DNA of 64,000 nt, taken from positions 9,042,693-9,106,692 of the forward strand of contig NW_004955463.1 in the NCBI RefSeq assembly GCF_000276665.1, read 5' to 3'. Both the position numbers and the translations under genes were made by a program. This document shows, in pieces, positions 33,555 to 44,775 of the stretch. Under the pieces are notes generated by a model. That model was not told the origin of the DNA. It was given only the letters and a program-made list of their open reading frames with translations, and searched no databases. Positions within the stretch are counted from its first letter, which is position 1. Every line of letters starts with the position of its first letter. The DNA comes from Chinchilla lanigera (Eukaryota > Chordata > Mammalia > Rodentia > Chinchillidae).

Positions 33555-36500
33555 AAATAGAATGATGGAAGTTGTATTTACTGATGTCAATAAAATGAAA
33601 AGATAACAAATTTTAATAATATGACCAACTCAACAATGATCTCAAACCTGTGTAAAACTTAAGAGAAGAAATCACATCTAGAATTACAGATTTAGCATAA
33701 TGCATTACAATAAAAATTATGCATTAAAAATATTTTTGACACAAAGCCAGATAAATACTTCCCACATTAAGACAGGAGTTTTCTCTTTTAAATGACAAAT
33801 AATGAAAATAGTCACAACACTAAGCTATTTCTTCTCAGGATATAATTTAAAAATTACTTCTGACTACCTTAGGCTGATGAGTGTGTGACCTCTGCATATC
33901 CTCTAATGGAACAGAATGAAATGGAAATGTTTTATGGAATAAAAGTTTAGGCCTAATAATGATACCATAAGAATATTTTTTTCTGCCTTACTCATTTATA
34001 GAAGTTAGTTATGTGAATCTCATACATAACCAAGATTGTCTGCAGTTTTATTCTGCTTTTTGAAGTGATTGAAAATTGCTAGATAAATTGTGCTGGTAAA
34101 TTCTAGGCTTCAAATTTAGAATAAATTATAAATCACTATTAGGATCTCTTTATAATTTCACATCTAAAACTTCCCTAGATAGGCATTTATATACATACAT
34201 AGTTATTTGAATATATATGTACACATAAAAGAAACTATATCTTTTAAGTTTCACACATTATTAGATTGAAATTCTCTTTTCTTCCATGAAATTATATTAA
34301 ATTTTAGTCTCTGATTGCATCTATTATCTTAAGAATGCTACCATAAAGAATGTCAAGCATCAATAATTCCATTAATTTTCGTTAATGTGCCAAAACACTA
34401 GCTTAATATACTTAGGGAATAAAAATAATGCCTTTTTCCATAATTTTAAATGCTTTCCTCCATCTGTAATTTTTCCCTATTTTGTCATTACAAGTAACAC
34501 TCTTCTTTGGCCCATCTGTAACAAATTTTTATTTAAAGTTAGTGCTTTTTCTGCATTTTCAGGACATTAATTTAGTAGCATCCTGTTTCAGGGTAACAAA
34601 AGTCTTACAATTCAACTGACTGTATTTTTTCTTGTAAATGTTAATATTTTCCAGCTGATATTAGAATCGTGTGTTTATTTCAACTCAAAGTGTGAGCACC
34701 TGAAAGCACACCCAGGTTTGATATTTTAGTACTCTTCTGGCATATATTACATGTATGTACACACAGACATATGTTTCTTATGGTGGGGATATTCTGAGGA
34801 ATGCCTCACTGGGAGATTTAGTCATGGTAGCAACAAGCTAAGATGGCTATCATACCACTAGGAGATGAAACCTTATAAGATTACTATCACAAATGCATCC
34901 AATCTTGACAGAACCATTTTTAAGTGGCACATGACTATAATGATATTACAGTACCTTGCACATATTAGCTGCTCAGTAAACATATAGCAAACAAAAAAGA
35001 AAACAATACCTATTTTTTTGCAAGCAACTCCCCCATTTTCATTTTTGCTTTCTTTGATTTAATAATCATGTCTAGTTTTCAAAAACAATTAAACTTCTCT
35101 CCCTCTCCTTCAGTGTACATTTTACAAATCCTTCATGTAGTTCAAAGTTTATCTGTGATTTTCCAGAAAGATGGAGCCCGAGTTGAGATTTCTTTAGCTT
35201 TAGGACCTCTGTTTGGATTTGAATGTACATTCTGATCCATCAAAGTGGCTACATGCTTAACCAAACTGGCAGCAAGCAAAATTTATCCTTAGAAAATGAA
35301 GAGTGGACTAACCCAGGAAATACATAAGTACAATTTTGTAACATGACAATATCATCTTTATTTTCATGATGACTGAGCATTTTTGTTCTGTGAACACATT
35401 GTGAGATGCTGTGATTTTTAGGACCTAAGAGTAGTTTTCTCAAAAGCACATGATCATTTTGGGCAAGACTTTTCCACAGGTTTCCTTCTTTTGAAGAGAT
35501 GGCAAATGGACATGTACTTGCTTTGCATTCTCTGCTGCTTCTGAAGGTCCTGGAGACTGAGTAGAGCTTTAATTAGTGTACAGTGTTAACTGGGCTCAAA
35601 TTCTGATGTTAATGGACTCCAGTTCTTGGTTGCTTGGCAATACTGCCACTTTACCCAGAAGGATGTATTCTGAGATGGACATGAGACTTTTCTAATCATG
35701 AGACCAGTCTTTTGTAAACTTATTGATTCTTTCTGCTTAAACCCTCTGTCCAAATTCTTTAAATCCAATTTTGGCCTCCTCAACTTATTCCAATTCCCCA
35801 GAGATCATCTATTTTTCCATTAAACAACATAAGCAGACAAAGAATGATGGATTACTTTGGTGGATTTGCCTACACTGAAGTGAAATTTGTCTATATAATT
35901 CTGTTTCTTTGCCTTTTAAAAAAAAATTGGTGATCCAAACATTTCTGATTCTCTACTGAACTATTTTATTCCATTCTCAGTACAAAGTGAAATTTATGTA
36001 TTTCTGTGTATTCTTCTTCATATTTATCCCATGGATCAACACAACTTATGGTTTTGATTGCAGGTAATCTACATGAAGAACATTTAACTGTTGTGTAAGA
36101 CCTACCAATATCAGGAAAGATTACTTTCACTGGACTTCTTTGGAGTAAGAAAAATTCTCTAACATATATCTCATCCTCTGTTATGGATTTGATTATTGGT
36201 TAGCAAATGCTTTCCTTGCCTCCTGCAATTTCAGCATATATTAATGGTAACCTTGGATTCATGAGTTAGTCAAAGAAACACGGCAGATGTGAGAGTACAT
36301 GTTCCTAAGTCCTCTTTCACTCCCGCATACCATGATGAAATACTATGACCAAGACCTAGCTGCTCTTTCATCCTGGGTCTGTGAATAAGAAAGCATAGGG
36401 AGAGATTCTGAGCCTGAAATTACCAGAAGAGGGTCGACATAGCAAACTGCTGACCAGTATGTGAAAAACCAGTACTCATGGTTGTAAGCCCTAAGATTTG

Positions 36501-36673
36501 GGGTTGGTGGTTTTGGTTTTTTTGGTTTTTTTTTTGAAGAATTTTCACACAGGATATTTGCCCAGTGGGAATTCAGAAATTTTTTGAACCAATGATCTTC
36601 ACTGTCTACAGTTTTTCACCTTTGCTAATGGGATTTTTCAATTCTATCATCCTGATAGTCTTTTACTTTCATA

Positions 36674-36717
<44 letters not shown>

Positions 36718-37924
36718 GGGGGGTGTTAGTAACTTTCCACTTTAGCTGACAGGTGTCTAGAACAATGGGATCTGCATATGCGCTTTGCTGTAGAAGTTAG
36801 TAAAAGATCACAGACTGAGAGAAGTATGAGTATATTTAGAATGGAGAGGGAAGAAGCACAACACCTGAATCCAAGAGTAAGTCCTGTGTTAGATTATATT
36901 ATCATTCAGCAAATGTTTCCTCTCTGTTGTCTGCCATGGGGAGAGAATACTATGGAGCGCCATTACGGGTGATTTGACCATATGATTTACTATGAACACT
37001 GGAACAGGGAGACGGTATCAGTATATCAGTTGTGAATGAAAATTTTAAGAGGTATTGAAAAGTTCAACCAACTTCTTCGTAGTGTAGCCTTAGTTATAAT
37101 GAGAGCATACTGTGGATAGAAGCCACTCCTTTGACTTTGTCCTAGGATGGGGAAGGTATAGGAAGCAGCATAATCCATCGGAACAGTCATGGCCAACTCA
37201 GAAAACTGTGAAGGAGTAAAACTGTTTGTTGTTATAATTAACCAAAATTTAGGAGATGTTTTTCTATGAATCATTATTGCACAAAGAGGCCCAGATCTTT
37301 GTTTAATGAACGAAGAGCTAATGTCCAAAGATGGCATTTGGATCTAATCGTGCAGTCAGACAGCTACAAGTAGAAAGTATCAAACTCAAAACAACGATTA
37401 TTCTGGAAATTATTAAGTAAATTAGGAACAAAGACATTTGTTCTAAACAAATTCTTCTATCCACTGTGCAAAACGCAACATTAACAATGAACCAAAAGAG
37501 AATTGAAAACAACATCTCTGAAGATTACTGACAGATGGGCTCCATCTCCTCTAAAACTTGAGTGTGTGCTTGTGGCAGTATTTCCTCTGATTCTCAGCCC
37601 AGTCATCTCATTTCCAGGCATTTAGTAACTTTTGTTTGCATTTTTGCACCCACTTTCTCAAGAGCCAAAATATTTGAATAGACATATTTTTTGTTGTAGC
37701 TACTATTTTGTACAAATTTTGTAGGAACTGGGCTTTGTCTGCTTTTTAATTTCAGCTTCAGAATCTTTGTTTTTCTTCTCCTTTGTTCTGTGTCTTTACC
37801 TGCTGTTAATTTGGTGAATTTCTTTTTCTCTTTAGGGGTGTTTTTCATAATTCAGACTGAGGTTACAGGTGTATTTTCCCTTCTGTAATTGTCTAGTGGA
37901 AAACATTTCTTTGTCCAGTGTGTG
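33555..37924. other. Mostly unassigned AT-rich sequence
   Basis: One short L2-type end is visible near 34945-34995 ('cagtaccttgcacatattagctgctcagtaaacat'). Otherwise no element is recognised, apart from a (TG)n microsatellite listed separately. Frames reach 103 codons (37026-37337 minus) with no motif. Confidence 0.5.
36676..36715 (+). repeat. (TG)n microsatellite
   Basis: About 20 uninterrupted TG units followed by a G run (aggggggg). Confidence 0.98.
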
Positions 37925-37929
37925 TATAT

Positions 37930-38671
37930 ACATACAGGACATCTTTACTCTGAAAATCTGAAATTCAGAAAAGCATGAAATCTGAAAGACTCTGAAATGC
38001 TTTTTGTGCACTGATGATGCTCAAGGAGTTTCAGATTTGGAAGTTTTTCAGATTTTATGTTTTCTGATTGGGGGTGCTCAACCATCTGTACAAATATTTC
38101 AACAACAACAAAAAAACCCAGAGCCATCTGAACACTGAAGCACTTATGGTCACAACTATGAGGTGTGATAAAATATGGCAAATGTTTAAGTAAAAAGATT
38201 TATTACTTTAAAAGATACATTGCCTCTAATCCCTCCAAAACTACCCCCACACTTCAAACACACTTACATTTTTCTCGACACCTTCTGAAGCAGTTTAGAG
38301 TTTACATTTACAGCAATTTCAGTCAAGTAGAAACTCATGGTATGGCCTCATCCACTGTATTCACCAGATCTGGCATCGTGTGACTTTTGAATCTCTCCCA
38401 AAGCGAAAATGACCACAAAAGGAGATGTTTTGAGTGATTCAAGATGTTGAAATAGCCATGACAACACAACTAAAGACACTCATGAAAGAAGACTTCTAGA
38501 ACTGCTTCAGAAAATGGCAAGAACTCTGGGATAAGTGTCTTCTAAGTGAGGGAGAGTATTTTGAGGGGGATTAAAAGCAGTGTATCTTTTACTGTAAAAA
38601 TTATTCTTTTTAATTTACTGTTCTTTTTGATCACACATCATATTTCAGATAATGGATGCTCAACCTGTATA
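37930..38671 (+). mobile_element. Old DNA transposon, split by a mariner insertion
   Basis: The left part (37930-38156) contains repeated 'aaatctgaaa'-type words and an internal 'gggggtgctcaacc'. The right part (38643-38671) ends 'cagataatggatgctcaacctgtat'. These are the 3' portion and terminus of a mammalian DNA transposon whose ends read 'caggttgagtatccctta'. Cutting out 38159-38640 and one TA rejoins the element in proper consensus order. Probably Tc1/mariner-superfamily; the exact family is not assigned. Confidence 0.7.
38159..38640 (+). pseudogene. Internally deleted mariner element with transposase C-terminus
   Basis: It is bounded by TA at 38157-38158 and 38641-38642, the mariner target duplication. 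Its ends 'tgaggtgtgataaaa' and 'ttttgatcacacatca' are inverted repeats of each other with two mismatches. The interior encodes HPLYSPDLASCDF then a stop (near 38346-38390), the conserved block around the last catalytic acidic residue of mariner transposases, and the C-terminal region through 'gagggagagtattttgagg'. At 482 bp against about 1.3 kb for full mariners, it lacks the DNA-binding half. It cannot encode an active enzyme. Confidence 0.8.
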
Positions 38672-39069
38672 TAAATGTTGCATCCAGCTGGCCCTCATCA
38701 CAGGACAGTGGGCACTAGTCCCAGGAAAGGGCATTGGCACTTCCTGCATATTTATGGGAGTAGATGTAGAGCATTAACCCCTGAGGTTCTTTAAATGTGA
38801 CCCTGTTGGTATACACAACAGATTTCTGGGCAGAGGATGGTTACCAGATTTTTTCTGAGATTTTTTAAAATCTACAAACTGAATAATTAATCTAATTGCC
38901 TATATCTCAGTCCACAAAATCTACCTATTTATGTGTTTTACTGATACCATTCTCTACATTTCATCTATATAGACATGAAGCCTATTGTATGCCTCAAATT
39001 TCACATTACCATCTTTGGTATTATTGTTGACCTATATGATTAAATAGTAAAAAAATGTTTAAAAGAAAC
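38672..39069. other. Unassigned sequence
   Basis: No recognised element or gene between the DNA transposon and the next ID SINE. Confidence 0.5.
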
Positions 39070-39086
39070 AAAACAAAATTGCAGGA

Positions 39087-39160
39087 GGAGCTAGGGATGT
39101 AGTACAGCAGCACAGCACCTGCCTGGCAAGCTCAAGGCCCTGAGTTCAGTTCCCGGTGCA
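39087..39160 (+). mobile_element. ID SINE with perfect 17-bp target duplication
   Basis: 'ggagctagggatgtagtacagcagcac...gcctggcaagctcaaggccctgagttcagttcccggtgc' is an ID body. The flanks 39070-39086 and 39161-39177 (aaaacaaaattgcagga) are identical. The tail is very short because it merges with the A-rich target. Confidence 0.93.
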
Positions 39161-39177
39161 AAAACAAAATTGCAGGA

Positions 39178-39629
39178 AGTGTAAATAATTATAAGCAGTT
39201 CATCAAGTATAAATATTTTAACACAAATTTATCTCTGTTTCTTGAAAGGGAATACATGGAGTAAAGAAATTTCAAAAATGATAGCAATTTGGCTTCAATT
39301 TCACATCAAAAATAGAAAGTATTGAAAAAGATTTAGAGCAAGAAGAAAGATAAATTTAGTTCCTATTCTCATGCAAGGAAGGAATCAAATACATTTCTCT
39401 CAAATTTTATGAATGCGTTGATATAGGCTCAAGTATACACTGTGGCATGCGCTAATCCATTTATCCCATTTTCCCCTCACCCCCGCAACACAAATAGCAT
39501 GCATACTTAATGACCAAAAGCGAACACAAGCTGGCTACTGAATGACATGATTTGGTTTTCTATATTTGTAGGAACCTCTAGGTTTAAGCCCACTCTGGGC
39601 AAATTGTGTACCAGGGAGTGCACAGGTTG
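39178..39629. other. Unassigned sequence
   Basis: No recognised element or gene. Confidence 0.5.
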
Positions 39630-39634
39630 TATAT

Positions 39635-40005
39635 TGTCTCTGTTGCTTTTCTTTCATTGCTGAGACAAATAACCTGACATCCAGATTTAAGGAAGGAAAG
39701 GTTTATTTAGCTCACAGTCTGTGGAGGTTTCGGTCCATACTCGGCTGGCTCCATGGCAGAGTGGCACATGGCAGAGGGCAACAGTTCATGGAGGTGGAAG
39801 ACAGCCAAAGCAACAAGAGCAAAAGGGGAGGAGTCATGGCAAGCAGCCTCTTTCCCTCCCTTACATTGTAATGTAAGCTACCCACACCAGAGTAGATGTA
39901 GCACTCACATCCATAATTCCTGGACCATGAATCAACATAAACTCTAGAAGACCAGCCCATGACTGCATGAGGCTTTGGGGCGACATCCAGACACAAACCA
40001 TAACA
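39635..40005 (-). mobile_element. Solo MaLR-type LTR (371 bp), minus strand
   Basis: TG...CA ends ('tgtctctgttgc' and 'accataaca') are flanked by a perfect 5-bp duplication TATAT (39630-39634 and 40006-40010). Same family as the LTR at 6333-6707, with shared blocks in the same order. Overlapping open frames up to 94 codons on both strands are by-products of the LTR sequence. Confidence 0.88.
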
Positions 40006-40351
40006 TATATGAACCTAGGAAGTTTAGGGAAGGAAATAAGGGAATCAGTGATCTTGTAGAAGGGCAGGATCTTCAAACAGAGACTGTCTATGGAAATACA
40101 GAGGTGCTTAAGTGGGATTTTTAATGATGTTAGTTGTTCGAGTTGCAGTGTAATTCTTTCCTCTCACCAATGTGAAGTACAATCTGAATTCCTCAGTAAA
40201 ATCCTTCTGGGTCTAAACTGGCACTTTTGAGAAGAGAAGTTTGTGAAAAAAGAACAAAAAGTAGGCCACAAACAATTGGTTTTATAACTTAAAGAAAATT
40301 ATTAATAAAATTAATAGAAAAATATTGGAAAAAATAAAATCAAAATCAAAG

Positions 40352-40965
40352 TAGCCAGCTTCAGTGGATTGTGCCTGTAATCTCAGCTACACTGGAGGCT
40401 GAGGCACAAGAACTCTAAGTTCAAGGCTGTTCTGGGCAACTTAGCAGACTCTATCCCAAAATTCAGAATAAAAAGTGTTGGGCATTGATATGGTTTGGGT
40501 CTGGATGTCCCCCCAAGGCCTCATGTGGTCATGCGGGGGAGGGTTTTCAGAAGCAGTGGAATCTAGAATTTGTGAATGGTTCATTGTCTAGTGCTGAGAT
40601 TTGGGGTGTGAGTGCTACACCTTCCCTAGGGCAGGTAGCCTGTATATAACATAAGAGAGGAAAAGAGGCTTTCCTCTCTTTTCCCTTGTTCTCTTGTTGC
40701 TTTTGTGTCTTCTGCCACCATGAACTGCTGCCCCTCTGCCGTGCCACGTTGCCTTGGAGCCAGCTGATTTTGGGCTAAAACTGCTACAAACTGTGAACTA
40801 AATAAACCTTTCCTTCCTTAATTTTGGGTGTGGGGTATTTTGTTGCAGCAATGACAGAAAAGTAACGAGCACTTTAGGTAGTAGACTTGCCTAATACATG
40901 AGTCCCTGGATTTAATGCTCAATACCAATAAAAAATGAATAAATAAATGAATAAATAAAAATAAA
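40352..40965 (+). mobile_element. B1-ID dimer SINE split by an LTR
   Basis: The B1 half (40352-40484) runs 'agccagcttcagtggattgtgcctgtaatctcagctacactggaggctgaggc' to 'aaaaagtgttgggca'. After the LTR at about 40485-40866 the ID half resumes with 'ttaggtagtagacttgcctaatacatgagtccctggatttaatgctcaatacca' and an AAAT-rich tail to about 40965. Removing the LTR restores dimer order, so the SINE is older than the LTR. Confidence 0.8.
40485..40866 (+). mobile_element. Solo MaLR-type LTR, plus strand
   Basis: It begins 'ttgatatggtttgggtctggatg', carries a polyadenylation-like 'aactaaataaacctttccttcctt' and ends 'gcaatgacagaaaagtaac'. It is the same family as 39635-40005 in the opposite orientation. 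Flanks 'ggca' and 'agca' suggest a decayed 4-5-bp duplication, so the ends are good to a few bases. Confidence 0.8.
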
Positions 40966-41160
40966 AGAAAATAATATGTAGTCCATAGGAGAAAAGAAAC
41001 AAGGAAAATATAAAAGGAGCATAAAAATAAGATTATAGAAATAAATTTAAATTCATCCTTTATGACAGCAAATAATAAACAGTTGAAAATACTAAAACCC
41101 TTATGTGATTAATGAAAGCCAAAAACACTCTGAGTCCCCCAAAATATGAACAAGTGTAAT

Positions 41161-41190
41161 ATAAATAAATGAATAAATAAATAAATAAAT
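41161..41190 (+). repeat. (AAAT)n microsatellite
   Basis: Seven AAAT-type units with one GAAT variant. Confidence 0.9.
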
Positions 41191-41329
41191 TGGAGTTAGC
41201 CATAATAGAAACCAAGGTAAAAAACATTAAAATGCCATTTTGTAAGGCAATTATGACCACTCTACAAATAATCACCTATTAGTAATATATAATCAAGTAC
41301 ATAAATAAAAAATTAAAAATCAACAGAGC

Positions 41330-41530
41330 ATGCTAATAACAATACCAGTAATAAAACTCATTCCTATTGACCTTATTATGTGCTTAGCCCTGTGCCAATT
41401 GCTATATCGTCACTATTTCCTAAAGTTGTGCTTTTATACATGGAGACACATGAACTTTGTCAATATGATGGAGGTTGCAGGTGTGGAATCATGATTTGAA
41501 ACAGCCATGCTTACTTGTAATCCTGTCAGA
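41330..41530 (-). repeat. MIR SINE, minus strand
   Basis: 'ccttattatgtgcttagccctgtgccaattgctatatcgtcactatttcc...atggagacacatgaactttgtcaatatgatggaggttgcaggtgtggaatcatgatttgaaacagccatgcttac' follows the reversed MIR order, poorly preserved in the core. Confidence 0.6.
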
Positions 41531-41591
41531 TCAACTTTCACAAAATATAGGTAGAGAAATTTGAGAGAAGAATTTAGCCATTCACTCATTT

Positions 41592-41785
41592 ATTCTTTGG
41601 TCCTGGGGACTGAATCCCAGACCACTGCACTGAGATAAATCCCTAGCCCTTTTAAATTTTTTTTTTTATTTTGAGACACAGTCTCTCTCAGTTGCTAAAT
41701 TGCTAAGTTTCTCAGGCTGGGCTTGACCTTGAAATCCTCCTGCCTCACTCACCCAAAATTCTTGGATTATAGGAATATTTCATGA
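41592..41785 (-). mobile_element. B1-ID dimer SINE, minus strand
   Basis: The reversed ID half ('ggtcctggggactgaatcccagaccactgcactgagataaatccctagcc') is joined by a T-rich linker to a reversed B1 half ('ttgagacacagtctctctcagttgctaaattgctaag...cttgaaatcctcctgcctcac'). The B1 5' end is eroded. Confidence 0.85.
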
Positions 41786-42139
41786 ACTTCATCTTCCTAG
41801 AACTTTTATACTTGAAATTATAATGTTTTGTTACTTTTTTGCTGTAGGAAAATATTTTCTTCATTATATATATGTCATATTGAGTTAAAAATGTCACAAT
41901 TTAGCACATCCTTACATTTTAATAATCCTATTATATTTACTTCAACTAGAAGAAAGACATTTTTCTACTTGTATTAATTGTAGAACAAGAAACATAAAGA
42001 GTGATTAGAGCAAAAACATTTAAAAACACAAAGCAAAGCCTTGAAAATTTGCTTAAAATCCATAGCACTGATAAGAGTACTAAAAGTCAGACATATACAA
42101 TGAAATGCAGTTTTGAAATATTTTTTGTGAACTCTATGG

Positions 42140-42517
42140 ATATTATGGATTACATGTTTGCATTGACCCCAAACTCAGATGTTGAAACTTTACCCTCTGA
42201 TGGGAGGATGTTAGCAAAGGGGAGGTGACCTTCAGGAGGTAATTAGCTCCTGAAAGTGGAGCCCCCATCATGGAATCAGGCCCTTTTAAGAAGAACACCA
42301 GAGAGCTTTCTTCCTGCATCCGTCTTCCCTGCCATGTGAGGGCATAGCTAGAAGATCCAAACCAGGAAGCGGGTCCACACCAGAGTCTAGATCTGCCAAT
42401 GCTTCAGCTTGGACTTCTCAACCTTCCCTAGCATGAGAAGGAACTCCTTGTTTTTTAAATTACCTAGTCCTTGGTAATTTGTTATACCACCTTGAAATGA
42501 CACTAGCCATAACTGTT
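42140..42517 (+). mobile_element. MaLR (MLT1/MST-like) LTR, plus strand
   Basis: 'cagatgttgaaactttaccctctgatgggaggatgttagcaaaggggaggtgaccttcaggaggtaattag', 'aagtggagcccccatcatggaatcaggcccttttaagaagaacaccagagagc', 'gccatgtgagg' and 'ggtaatttgttataccacc' run in the order of MLT1-group LTRs. This is an older lineage than the roughly 370-bp LTRs elsewhere in the window. The right end abuts the L1 target duplication at 42518. Confidence 0.8.
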
Positions 42518-42534
42518 AAGAAAATATTTCTAAT

Positions 42535-43183
42535 GTGCACCCATGTTCACAGCAGCGCAATTTGCAGTTGCTAAATTGTGGAAGCAACCCCAAAGTCCAT
42601 CCACTGAGGATTGGATAAAAAAATTGTGGTACTTTTATATAATGGAATATTACTCAGCTGTAAAGAAAGATAAACTTGAGGCTTTTATAGGTGAATGGTC
42701 ACAACTAGAGACCATACTCATATGTGAAATAAATCAGACCTGCATGTGTAAGCAACGTATTGTCTCACTAGTGTAAGAACTTGAAAGAGTGAATAAAAAC
42801 TAGGAGGTATGATAGACATTGTGAAATGAAAGGAAAACGCTCCAGGGTAAAGGGCAACTGGGATGTGGGAAAGCAGAAGGGAAAGAAGGGGAAATTGTGT
42901 ATGTATGTATATACAGGATAGCTAACATAGTTGAACTACTGTCTTCTATTGCTTTACTGAAAGGAACAGTTAATGATTACTTGATTAATCAATAATTCAT
43001 GTCTCTATTTGTTTACCTGTGAAACCACTTTGAAGATATCAATACGTAATACAACCATTGTTAATTTCCTACCACTTTGTCTGTAACTCTGTATTTTTTG
43101 TGTTGTTCTTTTGCTGTTTTGTAAATGGATGTCCGTTTGTTAATATGTTTTCCTTCTTTTATTTTTAAAATAAATTCTTAAAA
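42535..43183 (+). mobile_element. 5'-truncated L1 with 17-bp target duplication
   Basis: The frame 42543-42776 encodes the ORF2 C-terminus (AAQFAVAKLWKQ, then WYFYIMEYYSAVKKDKLEAF, ending IVSLV), nearly identical to the minus-strand L1 at 60214-60600. The 3' UTR ends with AATAAA-type sequence at 43170. The 17-mer 'aagaaaatatttctaat' flanks it at 42518-42534 and 43184-43200. It is a clean L1 insertion by target-primed reverse transcription, about 650 bp, truncated within ORF2. Confidence 0.95.
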
Positions 43184-43324
43184 AAGAAAATATTTCTAAT
43201 CCCACAGTTATAATAGGTGCCAAAATATGAAATACCTAAAGTTAACCTTAAATAGTAGATGTAAAACATAAAAGAAACCTAAAAACATAACATTGTTAGG
43301 GATGTAAATAAAATAATTGACTAC

Positions 43325-43416
43325 GGGGCTGGGGATTTAGCTCAGCAGTACAGCACCTGCCTGGCAAGCGCAAGGTCATGAGTTCAATTCCTATGAAAAA
43401 ATGAGGAAAAAAACCA
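43325..43416 (+). mobile_element. ID SINE with 10-bp target duplication
   Basis: 'ggggctggggatttagctcagcagtac...gcctggcaagcgcaaggtcatgagttcaattcc' is followed by an A-rich tail. The flanks 43315-43324 and 43417-43426 are both 'aattgactac'. Confidence 0.93.
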
Positions 43417-44169
43417 AATTGACTACATGGAGAGACAAAAGCTATTAACTGCTAAGCTTAAATAATTCCTAAAAATTCCCAGATTGAATTTTTGTATATA
43501 AATCGCAATGTTTGTTTTTAGATTCCTGAAATCTAACTACATAGAATAATAAAGTAGCTCATATTCCCAAGAAATATTTGAAAAAGAAAATATACTGAAC
43601 ACATTATACAAATAGAATAATTAAAATGATATTATACTTGAATGAAAATTATCAGACAGATTGATGATATAGGACAAAGTGTACAGAGAGCATTTCTGTA
43701 TTTGCAAATTTATTACCTGATAAAGGAAGTCTACTGTACATTAAGGACCATGCTGAGACTATTAGTTAATTACATAGGAAAAATTAAAAAGCTTCTTATG
43801 TTAAGAAAAATTTGTAGCTAGCTTAAAATGTTAGATATAAGGATGAAAGTATAGAACTTAAAAAAAAAAGCCTATATTTATTTATGTCAACTTAAGGATT
43901 TTCTTAGCATTGGGCAATAGATGAGATTTAATCATATTAAAATAAATATGAATATATTAAAATTTGAAAATAAGATATAAAAAAATGCAATAATATGACA
44001 GTTGACAAATGATAAAGTTGTTCAACTAAAAAATACCAAAACATTTAGGGAGATTTTGTACATCTCAAGTTGCTAATAAACAAAATGAAAAAAATCAATC
44101 TCATTATAAATTCATAAATAAAATTAAAACAAAATTTAAATATTATCTTTTCCTTGTCAAGTGATTTTA

Positions 44170-44775
44170 GGACTGGTAGTATTACATATTGCAATGATGC
44201 TTTACAAAAGGTACTTATACATGGATGCTGGCAGAGAAATTAGTACAAACTTTCAGGAAATACATTGCTGAACCTATCAAGAGATTAAATATAATGGGAG
44301 GGAAAGGGGAAAGGATAAATACAAAGAATCAAGATTCATTATGTATATGTACCAATTCCCCAAGATGAATATATTTATTATATATTGTAAACATATGTAA
44401 AAATTCTATATCTTTTGATTCAGTGATTTCAGATTGAAGAACTAAAGCTAAGTATATAGTCAAACACAAGGAAATGACTGATGTATTAATTTTTGTTACA
44501 GAATTGTTTATAATAGTGGAAAGAAAAGATAAGCAAAATGCTATCTACAAAATGCTAAAACTCATGTTACCATTGGTTGAGTGACTGTTACAAAGCCATA
44601 AACAATCATGGTATGTATATGAAACTCAAGATAGAATTGTGTATAAAGCTCAGTTATGTGTATAATATCCTATCACCTAAGATGTTTATAATGCTTATCA
44701 CTGGGAGGTAGAGTTATTGTTCCTGTACTGTCACTGTACCTTTCTATGATTTCCTAATCCTCTAAAAAATTATTG
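44170..44775 (+). repeat. Old L1 (L1M-type) 3' end, plus strand
   Basis: 'tggatgctggcagagaaattagtacaaactttcaggaaatacattgc', 'ttgattcagtgatttcagattgaagaactaaagc' and 'gatgtttataatgcttatcactgggaggtagagttattg...tttctatgatttcctaatcctct' follow the ORF2 end and 3' UTR of old L1s. The middle (about 44285-44400) does not fit and may be another insertion. Confidence 0.55.

Noticed and set aside
36676..36720. (TG)n followed by a G run as a possible regulatory or G-quadruplex site
   Set aside because: Only one G run is present; a quadruplex needs four, so this is treated as an ordinary microsatellite.
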